Below the pieces are notes generated by a model. It did no database searches. It was given only the letters and a program-made list of their open reading frames with translations, and had not been told where the DNA came from. A DNA stretch of 64,000 bases, from positions 186,001 to 250,000 of the forward strand of contig NZ_AEJB01000361.1 in the NCBI RefSeq assembly GCF_000331005.1, given 5' to 3'. The position numbers and the translations under genes are program-made. The stretch is from Streptomyces turgidiscabies Car8 (lineage in GTDB: Bacteria; Actinomycetota; Actinomycetes; Streptomycetales; Streptomycetaceae). Shown piece after piece: positions 8,416 through 17,321 of this stretch (position 1 is its first letter; each line of letters starts with the position of its first letter).

Positions 8416-10323
8416 TCAGTCATCCGAGGGGGATGCCGAGGCTGTGCCGCCGGTCTGGGCAGCGAGCAGGTAGTCCTCGATCCAGGTGCGAACTGCCTTG
8501 CGCGCCGGCCGCGCACCCTGGGAGTCCACGTAGGTGGTCTCTTCGATGGCGCGCAGCTCGTCGTCGGGCATCGACGCGGGAAGCGCCTGGGCCAGCCGCG
8601 GCTTGGCCTCAACGATCCGTTCACGCTGCCGCTCGTAGTCGGCGGCCATGATCTGTCGGTAGGTCTGCCGGTCGATGGGGTTGAACCCCACGACCAGTGA
8701 GAACCGGCCCAGCAGCTCGGCGTCGAAGAACTGCTCCAGTGCCTTGTTGAGGCTCTGGTTCGAGATGGTCTTCGGGTTGTTGCCGAAGCCGATCATCTTG
8801 CCGTCGAGCGAATCACGGGCGGCGTTGGTCGTGCAGATGACCAGGGCCTTGGAGAAGTCCAGGATCTTGCCATGGGCATTGCGGATGTAGCCTTCATCGA
8901 ATGCCGAGAGGAACAGGCGCTGCACGGCCTTGTCGGCCTTCTCGAACTCGTCGAGCAGGATCACCCGGTGGGGGTTGGACTCCAGCGTGTCGAACGGGAG
9001 CTCCTGGTTGGAGTCCGATCCGACATAGCCGGGAGGTGCGCCGATGATCTTCGACGTCGACCACTCGCTGTGGAATTCGGTCAGGTTGAGGATGATCGGC
9101 TCGGTGCCGGTCGTCTCCTCAGCGATGATCTTGACCGCCTCGGTCTTACCCACACCCGAGGCCCCGGCGAACAGCCACGTCGTGGGCGTCTTCGTCGGGA
9201 ACAGGTCGAGCTCTTCGCGGGCCAGACGGTCCGTGAGCTTGGCGAGCACGTCGTCCTGGCCCTGCAGGCGGCTGGTGAGCGTGGCGCTCAGCGCGGCAAC
9301 GTCGAGGTCCTTGCGCTGGGCGTTTCCGGTCATCAGGCGCTTGGCCACATCGAGCACACGGGTGCTCGTCAGCGGCACCTGCGGAATGGACCGCAAGGTC
9401 TGCGCGAGCGCCGTGTCGCCGGCGACCTCGGCCTGGACGATGAGCTTCTTCTGCTCCAGGACCCGGTCAGCCATCGCCCGGTCGAGCAGCGTGATGGCGT
9501 TGTCCGGACGGTGCTGGCCAGCCCGGGAGTTCGCTTCGGCTATCTGCAGCACCGAGGCCAGGACGTCGTCGGAGACCCCGATCTGGTGACGGTAGTGCGC
9601 CATCAGGCCGGGCCGGACCGTGGTCATCACGGCCAGCGTCTGTTCCACGCTCAGCTCGTCGACGATGAGCCGGGTGAAGCGACGAGCGAAGGCCGGGTCC
9701 TCATCGAAGGCACGAGACTCCGTGCTGGTGGTCGCACCGATGACGGACATGTCGCCGCGGGCCAGGGCCGGCTTGAGGATCTGCGAGATCTTGCGGCCGA
9801 CGGCGTCGCCATGGCTGCCGGACCCTCCGGTGATCTGGTGGATCTCGTCCATGAACAGGATGGCCTTGTTCTTGGGGTCCGAGGCGAACTCGACGATCGC
9901 CTTGACCTTCTCCTCCAGCGAGCCGACTATGCCGGTCCCGGCGATGATGTTGGTGATGGGCAGCTCGTAGATCGTGTAGTCCTTGAGCTGGTCGGGAATG
10001 AGGGCGTCGCCGAGCGCGATGCGCCGTGCAATGTCCTCGACGATCTTCGTCTTGCCGACGCCGGCGGAACCGACCAGCAGAGCGTTGGGCTTGGTCTTGC
10101 TGATGATGACCGAGAGGACCTGCCCGATGAGCGTGTCACGGAACATGGTCGGATCGGCGTTCTTGAACTTCTCGTTGTAGTCGACGAGGAGCTCCTTGAC
10201 GTCATCGGCGCTGCCACCGCTGGACGGCAAGGCCGCGGACGGGAACTGCGGAGGGAAGCTGCCGCCACCGCCGTTGCCCTTGTCGTCGTCGGAGCCGCCG
10301 GGTGTGAAGTTGCTGAGACCCAC
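8416..10323 (-). CDS. Clp-like AAA+ ATPase with two AAA domains, 635 aa
   Basis: Two complete AAA+ modules: GSAGVGKT (85-92) with ILFMDEIHQI, and GASGVGKT (387-394) with VILLDEFEKADKAVQ and ICTTNAARD. The order and spacing match ClpA/ClpB-type hexameric unfoldases that thread proteins through a central pore. The usual Clp N-domain is replaced by a short Gly/Ser/Asp-rich leader (residues 1-45). The preferred start is the GTG at 10323, with GGAGG 5 nt upstream. It lies next to the VWA and MoxR genes, suggesting a joint protein- or complex-remodelling function. No ClpP partner is encoded here. It has its own terminator. Confidence 0.85.
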   Translation of the reverse strand: MGLSNFTPGGSDDDKGNGGGGSFPPQFPSAALPSSGGSADDVKELLVDYNEKFKNADPTMFRDTLIGQVLSVIISKTKPNALLVGSAGVGKTKIVEDIARRIALGDALIPDQLKDYTIYELPITNIIAGTGIVGSLEEKVKAIVEFASDPKNKAILFMDEIHQITGGSGSHGDAVGRKISQILKPALARGDMSVIGATTSTESRAFDEDPAFARRFTRLIVDELSVEQTLAVMTTVRPGLMAHYRHQIGVSDDVLASVLQIAEANSRAGQHRPDNAITLLDRAMADRVLEQKKLIVQAEVAGDTALAQTLRSIPQVPLTSTRVLDVAKRLMTGNAQRKDLDVAALSATLTSRLQGQDDVLAKLTDRLAREELDLFPTKTPTTWLFAGASGVGKTEAVKIIAEETTGTEPIILNLTEFHSEWSTSKIIGAPPGYVGSDSNQELPFDTLESNPHRVILLDEFEKADKAVQRLFLSAFDEGYIRNAHGKILDFSKALVICTTNAARDSLDGKMIGFGNNPKTISNQSLNKALEQFFDAELLGRFSLVVGFNPIDRQTYRQIMAADYERQRERIVEAKPRLAQALPASMPDDELRAIEETTYVDSQGARPARKAVRTWIEDYLLAAQTGGTASASPSDD

Positions 10324-10428
10324 CGGGTCCTCCTTCGGTGCGGGTCGCTCGGCGTGGTGGCGCGCTGGGTGGATGCGCCACGGTGTCCCGAGCAGGGATA
10401 TGGATGAGTGAGAGGGAAAGTCAGGGGT

Positions 10429-10481
10429 CGCCAAGAGCGGTGCCAGCCAGGGGAGTTGGTTGCACGGCACCGCTCTTGGCG
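10429..10481 (-). terminator. terminator hairpin after the VWA gene
   Basis: Perfect 16-bp stem (10429-10444 with 10466-10481), 21-nt loop, 19 nt beyond the VWA stop at 10500. Confidence 0.8.
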
Positions 10482-10499
10482 GTTCTTGAGGCAGCAGGG

Positions 10500-12185
10500 T
10501 CAGACGACCATGCCGAGGAGCTTCTGCCGGATGCTCGGATCGATGTGCTGCATCGAGTCGGCGTAGCGTTTTGCCAGGTCAACCATGAACGACCAGTCCA
10601 TGGCGGAGCACGGTGCGTAGTACAGGTTCTTCGGGTGGTCCTGGCGCGTGGACGGCGGCAGCCAGTCGAAGTCGGTGACCACGAGCGAGAGCCTGCGCTG
10701 GCGCACGCGGCTGGCGTTGATGTACCGCCAGATCTGGGTGTACTCCGTTCCGCCCGACACCTTCGGGATCCTGCGGAACTCCTTCCAGATCTGAGTCGTC
10801 GACTTGTTCTCCGTGCGCAGCATCACCTCCTGGGACAGGAAGTGGCTGAACGAGTTGAAGTACAGGTTGATGTTGAGCTTCTTGGCGATCCGGATGAGCA
10901 TCATGACCGCCTCCTGGTAGTTCTCCTCGGAGATCGAACCGGAGGTGTCGATGTAGATGTGCAGGTCGGGCATGTACTGCACCGAGGTGATCCGGCCGGG
11001 CTTGTTGCAGTCGTCCGGGTCCCGGCGGTTGGCCTTGAGGAAGGTCGCCTTCGTTGTGCGGAAGATGTTCTGTGACTTGTTGACCTTGCCCATCCGGCGC
11101 AGCACCCGGGTGATGTCCTTGAGCAGGTCGAGCTTGCTCGGCGGCTGCTTGCGGAACGCCACCTGGGCGCTACGGCTGCCAGGCTGGCCCGGTTGCTGCG
11201 TGGCTCCCAGGGCGGCGGCCCGGGCGGCGGCCCGTGGCAGCGACGTGAGCTTGGACAGCGACGTGTTCGAGACGACCTTCACCGGCGAGGCCAGCGACTG
11301 GTTGATGAGGTTCCACTCCCCCGTGATCTTCGCCGCGGTGGCCCGGGCATGGGCCTCGACGTTGACCAGGACGAGGGAGCGCGGGCAGAACAACTCCCCG
11401 ATCGTGAACGGCAGGACGCCTGTGTCCAGGGCGGTGTTCTGCTGGCTGGCCTGGACCCGCTGCTGCTCGATGTAGTTCATGAGCATGTGCACGAGCACGC
11501 GGGCGAAGGAGTGCTCATCGTTGGCGTCAGAGTCGTCCTTGCGCACCAGCAGCGACTCGGTGAGCCCCTTCAGGGACAGGGCCGTGAAGTCGTTGAGCAG
11601 CTTGGTGGTGGCCAGCGGCAACGCACTGGCCATCGTCTGTGTCTGCTGGGACAGCCAGATCTTGAAGTCGTCGAAGGCCGCGGAGGACTGGAACCAGAAC
11701 CCGAGGGTGTCGGGGTGGAAGGTGTAGGCGATCGAGGCGAAGAAGGCGCTCTCGTCGCCGGTCCCCGCCAGCAGAGCCTTCGCGGCCGGGAGGACATCAG
11801 CCTGCGCGGTGTAGAGCACCCGCGGGGAGGGCGCGGGCATCTTGTTCTGCTGTCCGGCCTGGACGGCGAAGAGCTCGGCGACCGGCAGCGGTGTGCCCTG
11901 GTCGAAGTTGATCAGGGTCTGCCCGAGCAGCTCCTTGACGGTCTGCTCGCTGGCCACGTTCAGCGTGTCGCCGAGGCAGCTCAGGACCAGATCCGGGATG
12001 TTCCCCGTCAGATCAGCGCCCTGGGCGTCGGTGATGCTCGCCGGGGCGTTGGGGTTCAACGGCTCCAGCAGCGGGTCGATGAGGGTCTGCTGGATCGCCG
12101 GCATCGGGTCGTAATCACCGGTGCACGAGATGGTGTGCAGTGCGTCGAGTACGGCCGGCTTCTGGTTCGTGACGGTGATCGTCAT
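10500..12185 (-). CDS. VWA-domain protein, probable partner of the MoxR ATPase, 561 aa
   Basis: A C-terminal von Willebrand A domain has an intact MIDAS: DTSGS at 413-417, a Thr near 479 (SGGTEY) and Asp near 504 (VVTDFDWLP). The 400-residue N-terminal part is helical and unrecognised, with a Gln/Gly/Ser linker around 325-345. VWA proteins encoded beside MoxR ATPases act as adaptors that the ATPase remodels or that recruit clients (CobS/CobT, RavA/ViaA, NorQ/NorD). Here the MoxR gene is directly upstream and the Clp-like gene directly downstream. Hairpins separate all three. The substrate cannot be told from sequence. Confidence 0.8.
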   Translation of the reverse strand: MTITVTNQKPAVLDALHTISCTGDYDPMPAIQQTLIDPLLEPLNPNAPASITDAQGADLTGNIPDLVLSCLGDTLNVASEQTVKELLGQTLINFDQGTPLPVAELFAVQAGQQNKMPAPSPRVLYTAQADVLPAAKALLAGTGDESAFFASIAYTFHPDTLGFWFQSSAAFDDFKIWLSQQTQTMASALPLATTKLLNDFTALSLKGLTESLLVRKDDSDANDEHSFARVLVHMLMNYIEQQRVQASQQNTALDTGVLPFTIGELFCPRSLVLVNVEAHARATAAKITGEWNLINQSLASPVKVVSNTSLSKLTSLPRAAARAAALGATQQPGQPGSRSAQVAFRKQPPSKLDLLKDITRVLRRMGKVNKSQNIFRTTKATFLKANRRDPDDCNKPGRITSVQYMPDLHIYIDTSGSISEENYQEAVMMLIRIAKKLNINLYFNSFSHFLSQEVMLRTENKSTTQIWKEFRRIPKVSGGTEYTQIWRYINASRVRQRRLSLVVTDFDWLPPSTRQDHPKNLYYAPCSAMDWSFMVDLAKRYADSMQHIDPSIRQKLLGMVV

Positions 12186-12229
12186 GGGTCGTGGTCTCCT
12201 TCTGAGGACAAGGCAGCGGCAGAACGCCG

Positions 12230-12282
12230 CCGGTGGTGGGGAGTTGCAGCAAGGACTGCACCGCAGTAGTCCCCACCACCGG
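12230..12282 (-). terminator. terminator hairpin after the MoxR-type gene
   Basis: 13-bp perfect stem (12230-12242 with 12270-12282) with a further TGCAG/CTGCA pairing in the loop, 12 nt past the MoxR stop at 12294. Confidence 0.75.
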
Positions 12283-12293
12283 TGAGCGAGCGA

Positions 12294-13535
12294 TCAGAGG
12301 AAGGCCGAGAGGACCGGCTTGGCCTGGTTGACGATCGGAGCGTCGATCTCCATGAAGGCCTCGAGGTTCTGGCGGTCGATCTGCTGGCTGGTCACCATCT
12401 CGATGAGCGTGCGGGTGTGCTCCGGCTCGATCTGGGTGATGGCCTGGGCCAGCTGCTCGATGAGGCGCGCGTTGTCCTTGCTCTCCTTGAGCGCGTACAG
12501 CAGCGACCCGGACTTCTCGTTGTCGGTCAGCGTCGCGATGACCGCGGCCATGTCGGTCATGGTCGCTGCGGCCTTCAAGCTCTGGTAGCAGTTCGGCTTC
12601 GGGACGTTCACCCGGTTCTGCTGCACGCCGCCGACGTTGCTCGCCAGGTCCTGGGCGATGGTGGCCACGAGCTGCGTGGTGAACATGGTGTCCCCGACGT
12701 AGGCCTCGATGGCCTCGTTCAGCAGCGAGGTCTCGCGGTCGCCGATCTGGATCGGGGTGGCCAGATACTGCGCCAGCTGCTGCGGGTCGGCCGCGTTGAG
12801 CCACTTCGACAGGTTGTCGATGGTGCGCGGCGTGGTGAGCTGGTTCATCTCCTCGCCGCCGTCGAACAGATCGGCCATCGTGACGTTGCCGTTGTCGTCG
12901 TCGTCCTGGCCGTCGGCGACGATGGCCTCGGGCGTCGACTTCTGGAAGACGAGCCCGGGGGCTTGCGTGAGCACCGTCTTCACCCAGGGGTTCATGTTGT
13001 CGCCGAGGACGGACATGAGGGTGGCGGCGTCGGGCTCGACGTGAAAGATCGCGAAGCGGGACAGGCTTGCCTCGTCGAGCGAGGTGACGTTGCCCCTGTC
13101 GTTGCCGGCCACGACGATGCGGACGTTCTTGGGCAGGTCGACGTACCCCATGCGGCGCAGCGTGACCAGGGTCAGCGCGCCGGAGGTGACGTCGGAGGTG
13201 GTGCGGTTGATCTCGTCGAGGAAGAGGATCGGCCACTCGCGCGGGTTCTTCTCGGCGTAGTCGATGCACTCCTGGATCACCTGGTGCGGGTAAAAGACCT
13301 GCTTGTAGCTCTGCGTGCCGTCGTCCTTGGTGTACGGCACCAGGCGCGCACCGGTGAGGTCTGCTTTGTCGGCGAGCTGGTTGCACGGCAGCGTGAATGC
13401 CTGCGTGCCCATGGAGTAGGCCAGGTCCTCGACGAAGCTGGACTTGCCGATGCCGGGTTCGCCCATGAGAGCGGGCGTCGCGCCGACCTCAAGGGACTGC
13501 TTGATGAGGGTCGTCAGGGTGTCGTTGAACTTCAT
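12294..13535 (-). CDS. MoxR/CobS-type AAA+ ATPase, 413 aa
   Basis: Walker A is GEPGIGKS (25-32), Walker B is ILFLDEINR (103-111) and sensor 1 is IVVAGNDRG. This is the MoxR-clade pattern, with LADKADLTGARL before Walker B. The 200-residue C-terminal part is helical and unrecognised. MoxR ATPases assemble or activate protein complexes together with a VWA adaptor, which is exactly the gene encoded next (10500-12185). Start ATG at 13535 after an AGAAAAGACG sequence. Longer upstream frames are not protein-like. The function in this element is unknown. Confidence 0.85.
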   Translation of the reverse strand: MKFNDTLTTLIKQSLEVGATPALMGEPGIGKSSFVEDLAYSMGTQAFTLPCNQLADKADLTGARLVPYTKDDGTQSYKQVFYPHQVIQECIDYAEKNPREWPILFLDEINRTTSDVTSGALTLVTLRRMGYVDLPKNVRIVVAGNDRGNVTSLDEASLSRFAIFHVEPDAATLMSVLGDNMNPWVKTVLTQAPGLVFQKSTPEAIVADGQDDDDNGNVTMADLFDGGEEMNQLTTPRTIDNLSKWLNAADPQQLAQYLATPIQIGDRETSLLNEAIEAYVGDTMFTTQLVATIAQDLASNVGGVQQNRVNVPKPNCYQSLKAAATMTDMAAVIATLTDNEKSGSLLYALKESKDNARLIEQLAQAITQIEPEHTRTLIEMVTSQQIDRQNLEAFMEIDAPIVNQAKPVLSAFL

Positions 13536-13872
13536 GTCGACGTCTTTTCTGTGCGGGGGCGAGGAAGAGAGAGAAAGCCAAGAGATGTCGGAGGACGGCG
13601 CTGCTGCTCTCGGCGTCGCCGAGGCTGCATAGGCCGTGAAGGGTCCTGTGGCGCGGGCCGCGCCGTCGGAGCCTGGCGGAGACCTGCACTCCCGCCATTG
13701 GTGGCGATGGAGCCCCGCTGCACATCGCCACCCGATCGCGCTCCGCGCGATCCAGCACTGTCCTCCACCTGTGCCCGGCCCCGCCGCAGCACCCGTCACC
13801 CACCCCACCCCCGTTGCCGGAGGCAGCAGATGAACCAGGAGCAGAAGCAGCAGCAGGAACAGGCACAGAGCG
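13536..13872. other. intergenic region with two palindromes
   Basis: No gene visible. A 10-bp inverted repeat (13700-13709 with 13723-13732) is followed at once by a GATCGCG/CGCGATC-type palindrome (about 13733-13751). These may terminate the primase transcript, which ends at 13873. Confidence 0.5.
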
Positions 13873-14931
13873 TCAGTTGGTCGACGAGGAACGGGCCTCG
13901 CGGTCGGCCACGAGCGCAGCCGCCCGGTCGAGGAGGAAGGGCCGGCCGTTGCGCCGCTCGCGGTGCTTGGGGCGCGCAGGGATGACATCGACCGCCGCCT
14001 TGTAGAGCAACCACGCGGTGTCGCCCGTCGAGTACTCGACGCCGAGGGCGCTGTAGGCGCGCAGTTGCGTCCGCATCCAGCCGTAGAGCGAGGCGAGAAC
14101 CGAGAATTCCCAGCGGGACATGTCGTGGTTGAAGTCGCCGGGATCCCGGAGCTGATGGCGTGCACTGGCCAGGGCCTGCTCGACGATCGCCTGCGAGTAC
14201 GGGATGTCGGGCATGTCCTCGGTGGTGTCGACAGCTGATGCTGAAGCACCGGAGCTCTCGCTGGCGTTCACGGCCAGCTGCGCGTAGAGGTCCTCGATGG
14301 AGGCGAAGGCCGGCACATTAGTTGCTGTGTTGACGTGAGCGACGATGCGATCGGGCACCGGCTGGCGGGTGAAGGTCGACCAGTGGTCCAGGAGCAGCTC
14401 GTACCAGCCGTGTTCCTCACGCAGGACGCGCTTGCCGGCGGCTACAGGGAAGTCGTGGAAGTTCTTCGGCAGCGGCATGACGAGATGGAAGCCCTGGCCG
14501 GACATCGACAGCTCCGAGTAGAGGATGCCCGGCAGCCGCAGCAGGTCTGTGGCCACTCCTGGCGGGCAGTCGGCCTCGATGTCGAGGACGAGCAGCCCGT
14601 CAGTCTGGGCCTGGAGGTAGAAGGCGGTGTTCGCGGCGTTCGGTATCGCCGCGGTGAGTTCGTCGAGGGTGAGCAGGCAGGTCTCGTCCAGGGCGAAGGC
14701 TCCGCGTAGTGGGCTGGCGTGCTTGCAGCTGGACGTGCAGCCGGCGAGCAGGTGCCGTACGTCGATCGGGGCCTTGCGCTTCGGCGGCTTGGTGGGATTG
14801 TCGGGGGTCTCTTCCCCGATCTGTCCGGAGATGGTCCACCGACAGGCACTGGCGAGAGTGCGGATCGCGGGGTTGCCGTAGAACTGCGGGAACCAGGCAT
14901 GGGGGTCGGCTGGAGTCATCGTGGGACGCAC
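13873..14931 (-). CDS. primase-polymerase-like protein (AEP superfamily), 352 aa
   Basis: A RWTISG segment near residue 31 precedes KAPIDVRHLL. LLVLDIE (D117 and E119) and SMSGQGFHLVMPL (S144, H149) follow. The DxE and SxH arrangement and the RW..KxPID opening fit plasmid/phage archaeo-eukaryotic primases (Prim-Pol) such as those related to the NrS-1 enzyme, which start chains de novo and extend them. Assignment is from motif spacing only. The start is GTG at 14931, with ATG at 14919 as the alternative. It lies far from the D5 helicase, which has no visible primase domain of its own, so this protein probably primes for that helicase and the family-B polymerase. Confidence 0.65.
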   Translation of the reverse strand: MRPTMTPADPHAWFPQFYGNPAIRTLASACRWTISGQIGEETPDNPTKPPKRKAPIDVRHLLAGCTSSCKHASPLRGAFALDETCLLTLDELTAAIPNAANTAFYLQAQTDGLLVLDIEADCPPGVATDLLRLPGILYSELSMSGQGFHLVMPLPKNFHDFPVAAGKRVLREEHGWYELLLDHWSTFTRQPVPDRIVAHVNTATNVPAFASIEDLYAQLAVNASESSGASASAVDTTEDMPDIPYSQAIVEQALASARHQLRDPGDFNHDMSRWEFSVLASLYGWMRTQLRAYSALGVEYSTGDTAWLLYKAAVDVIPARPKHRERRNGRPFLLDRAAALVADREARSSSTN

Positions 14932-14971
14932 GCTTTCGGTCGGAGGCGTCAGGAGGGGAAGAGAAAGACAG

Positions 14972-15006
14972 GACCCCCGTACCGCACGGATGCGAGTACG
15001 GGGGTC
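14972..15006 (-). terminator. terminator hairpin
   Basis: 11-bp GC-rich stem (14972-14982 with 14996-15006), 21 nt past the stop at 15027. On the minus strand it is followed by a pyrimidine-rich run. Confidence 0.8.
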
Positions 15007-15026
15007 TCATCGAGGGTCAGCGTGGA

Positions 15027-15953
15027 TCAGCCCTGGTAGGTGATCCCCGCCTGCTGGGCCAGGCCGGAGCCGTTCCAGGGGTCGGTGGCCACGGGCGAGC
15101 CCACGGCCGAACCGGCGTCCTTGAGGGAGGCGTTCTCGGCCTCAAGGCGCGCGAGCTTCTGCTCCAGGGTCTCCTGCTGGGCAGGAGCCGCGGCCGGAGC
15201 AGGAGCCGCAGCGACGGGCGCAGCCACGGCGGTCGCCGGGGCCTGAGCCTGAACGGGAGCCTGCGCGGCCACGGCCACAGGTGCGGACGCCGGCTGGGGG
15301 GCCGGGAAGGACAGGCCGTCCTCGACCTCCGTCGCCACCGGGACGGCGGCGGCAGGGGCAGCGCTGGCAGGAGTGGCCTGAACGGGACGCGGCGTGCCGT
15401 TGAGCACGATGCCACGCGCAGCCAGCTCAGCCTGGTCGATGCCGCCGGCCTTGTAGTAGCGCGGCGCCTCGTGGACGATCACCTGCTCGAGGGCCAGGCC
15501 TCGGTTGTTGAAGTTCTTCGGCTTGTAGGTGCGCAGCACGAGCGTGACGTCGAGGCCCTGCGCGAGCTCCTGACCGGACTCGTCCTGGTCGTAGGTGCCG
15601 TCGCCCTTCGGAGAAGGGATCGCGATGACCGGCAGGGTGCTGCCCTTGGAGTCGATGGAGTAGTTGGGTCCGGTTTCGGGCCGCTTCGGGGAGTCGTAGC
15701 GGCGCTCGGAGACGAACTGCTCTTCGAGGGTGGGGTTGTTCGGATCGGCGAACTGGACCTCGGCGTGAATGATCGTCGCGGTGGTGTGCGGCTTGCCGAC
15801 GGGGCTCATCCCGTTCTTCGTCTTGCGCTGGTCGCTGGCAACGAGCTCCGCGCCTTCGATGAGGCGGGCGAGTACGGCGAAGCCGAGCTTCCCGCGGATG
15901 AAGACGTTCTTGCCCTCGGTGATCTGGCTGGCGGAGATGGAGTAGTTGGCCAT
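15027..15953 (-). CDS. possible ssDNA-binding or recombination accessory protein, 308 aa
   Basis: A conserved-looking N-terminal domain of about 190 residues (begins MANYSISASQITEGKNVFIR) is joined by an Ala/Pro/Val-rich linker (about 190-260) to a coiled segment (LEQKLARLEAENASL) and a short tail DPWNGSGLAQQAGITYQG. A folded domain, disordered linker and conserved tip is the layout of SSB-like proteins, and actinophage proteins often end in DPW..GI.Y. No family is recognised, so DNA binding is a guess supported by the neighbouring primase-like gene. It has a strong terminator. Start ATG at 15953, divergent from the LysM gene. Confidence 0.55.
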   Translation of the reverse strand: MANYSISASQITEGKNVFIRGKLGFAVLARLIEGAELVASDQRKTKNGMSPVGKPHTTATIIHAEVQFADPNNPTLEEQFVSERRYDSPKRPETGPNYSIDSKGSTLPVIAIPSPKGDGTYDQDESGQELAQGLDVTLVLRTYKPKNFNNRGLALEQVIVHEAPRYYKAGGIDQAELAARGIVLNGTPRPVQATPASAAPAAAVPVATEVEDGLSFPAPQPASAPVAVAAQAPVQAQAPATAVAAPVAAAPAPAAAPAQQETLEQKLARLEAENASLKDAGSAVGSPVATDPWNGSGLAQQAGITYQG

Positions 15954-16137
15954 GGTGATGCGGTTCCTTCGTTCGGTCTGGCGGTCGGTGACTCAGGGGT
16001 CCATTGGGGGGCTATCGGACAGGATTCGGACTGCCATCCAATCCCTTATTCTATCAACTTCAGTTCGACTATGAGTAGAATGCCAATGCCGGACATGAAT
16101 GATTGTGTGTGCTATTCGCAGAGGAGTCGGAACAGGG
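15954..16137. promoter_or_regulatory. AT-rich divergent promoter region
   Basis: Short AT-rich segment (about 16040-16085) in an otherwise GC-rich window, between two divergent genes. It probably holds both promoters. I could not assign firm -35/-10 pairs. Confidence 0.45.
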
Positions 16138-16695
16138 ATGACGGCTACGATTCAGAGGCCAGTGGGGACGACGTCGAAGCCGTCGGCGCAGACGAGAGCA
16201 GCTGCCGGGAGTCACGCCGGCCCGATGGGCTTCGGCAACGGACCCGTCATCGCCGCCAGCGTCATGGTGGGCGGAGCGGCGCTCTTCGCCGGATGGGGCC
16301 TGACGCAGCTCGCGACGTCCGACGGCGGCTTCATCCAGGCACTGCAGGGCAATCACGCCCCGGTCGAGGCACCGGTGAATCCCGGCGAGAAGAACGCCGG
16401 AGGCGGCAGCGCCCAGCAGCCGAGCGAGGGCGGCACGGGGAAGCAGGACGAGAACGGGGCGAGTCAGGATCCGACGCCGGGTCGCGGCGACGAGGACAAG
16501 CCCAACGGATCGGGTGCACCGGCCGAGGCGAAGCCCGCGCCGAAGGCGAAGCCGTACACCATCAAGCCAGGCGATACGCTCACCGCGATCTCGGGGACGA
16601 CGGGGATGCCGATCGGCATCCTGGTCGAGACGAACAAGATCCAGAATCCGGATCTCATCTACGCGGGGGCCTCGCTGCTCATCCCGCCGGTGTGA
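16138..16695 (+). CDS. membrane-anchored LysM protein, 185 aa
   Basis: One transmembrane helix (VIAASVMVGGAALFAGWGL, about residues 38-56), then a long Gly/Pro/Glu/Ala linker, then a C-terminal LysM domain beginning YTIKPGDTLTAISG and ending LIYAGASLLIPPV. LysM domains bind peptidoglycan or chitin, so the protein should sit in the membrane with its LysM in the wall. Start ATG at 16138; GAGGAG lies 12 nt upstream. It is the only plus-strand gene in this block. It may help conjugation or cell-wall contact, but no transfer gene is visible. Confidence 0.8.
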   Translation: MTATIQRPVGTTSKPSAQTRAAAGSHAGPMGFGNGPVIAASVMVGGAALFAGWGLTQLATSDGGFIQALQGNHAPVEAPVNPGEKNAGGGSAQQPSEGGTGKQDENGASQDPTPGRGDEDKPNGSGAPAEAKPAPKAKPYTIKPGDTLTAISGTTGMPIGILVETNKIQNPDLIYAGASLLIPPV

Positions 16696-17014
16696 CGACC
16701 CGGCAGGGCGGCACTGCCGCGTACCGAGCCTGATTCGATGCCCTGACCGCCACGAGGCGGTCAGGGCATCGTCGTCTTCTCAGGGCGGAGGACTCTGCTT
16801 CCCGGCGGGCCCGCAGGTCCATCAGGCGCGTGCGCAGCTGGTGCAGCTGCTCGACCTCGTCGTTCATGGACCGGATGCCATCCGGCGTGTAGTCCTGCGG
16901 GTATTTGAGCTTGTACTCGCTGAGCAGCTCGATCTTCGCATCGACGAGATCGAGCGCTGCGCTCAGATCGAGGACGTCGTCCAGCGGGAGCCCGGAATCG
17001 GCGGAGGCGGTCAT
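16679..17014 (-). CDS. small coiled-coil protein, about 111 aa
   Basis: From ATG 17014 the product is strongly helical: LDLSAALDLVDAKIELLSEY, later SMNDEVEQLHQLRTRLMDLR. A longer in-frame version from GTG 17116 adds 34 plausible residues. The last 30 codons run through the palindrome at 16737-16770 and overlap the LysM gene end, so the true end may lie earlier. No family recognised. Confidence 0.5.
   Translation of the reverse strand: MTASADSGLPLDDVLDLSAALDLVDAKIELLSEYKLKYPQDYTPDGIRSMNDEVEQLHQLRTRLMDLRARREAESSALRRRRCPDRLVAVRASNQARYAAVPPCRVVTPAG
16737..16770. terminator. 15-bp bidirectional terminator
   Basis: Perfect stem (16737-16751 with 16756-16770) with an ACGA loop between converging genes; suits the LysM transcript ending at 16695. 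Confidence 0.75.
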
Positions 17015-17132
17015 GCTTCGGTCCTGGGCTCTGCCGCCCAGTCGCTGCTCGAGGTCGGGGGGAAGGTTCTGGTCGACGGTGTCGGAGACGAACTGCGTGG
17101 GCCTCGTAGAGCTCACCGCGAGGCGTCACCCG

Positions 17133-17220
17133 GGACCGGCGTTAGCCGGTCCACGGCATGTCTCCCCGCAAAGCACTCGGCCTGGGTTCGACACCCGGAT
17201 CAGCTGTGCTGATCCCCTCC
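17133..17220. repeat. hairpin group with GTTA-loop stem
   Basis: An 8-bp stem with GTTA loop (17133-17152), a T-arm-like CTGGG/CCCGG hairpin near 17190, and a GATCAGC/GCTGATC palindrome near 17205. The GTTA loop matches the one at 6712-6733. It does not fold as a tRNA. Confidence 0.5.
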
Positions 17221-17259
17221 CCTGTTGCGAAACGCAGCACTCGTAACAGCGTCAGAGAT

Positions 17260-17301
17260 CAGACGACCCCCGCCGGCCAGGCTGCCGGCGGGGGTCGTCT
17301 G
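17260..17301 (-). terminator. 18-bp terminator hairpin
   Basis: Perfect stem (17260-17277 with 17284-17301), 6-nt loop, 21 nt beyond the stop at 17322. Confidence 0.85.
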
Positions 17302-17321
17302 AGGCACGAGGTCGTGGTCTC

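Noticed and set aside
17130..17220. tRNA gene
   Set aside because: A T-arm-like hairpin with a TTCGA loop is present, but no matching acceptor stem, D arm or anticodon arm can be folded around it. The following bases form a separate palindrome instead.
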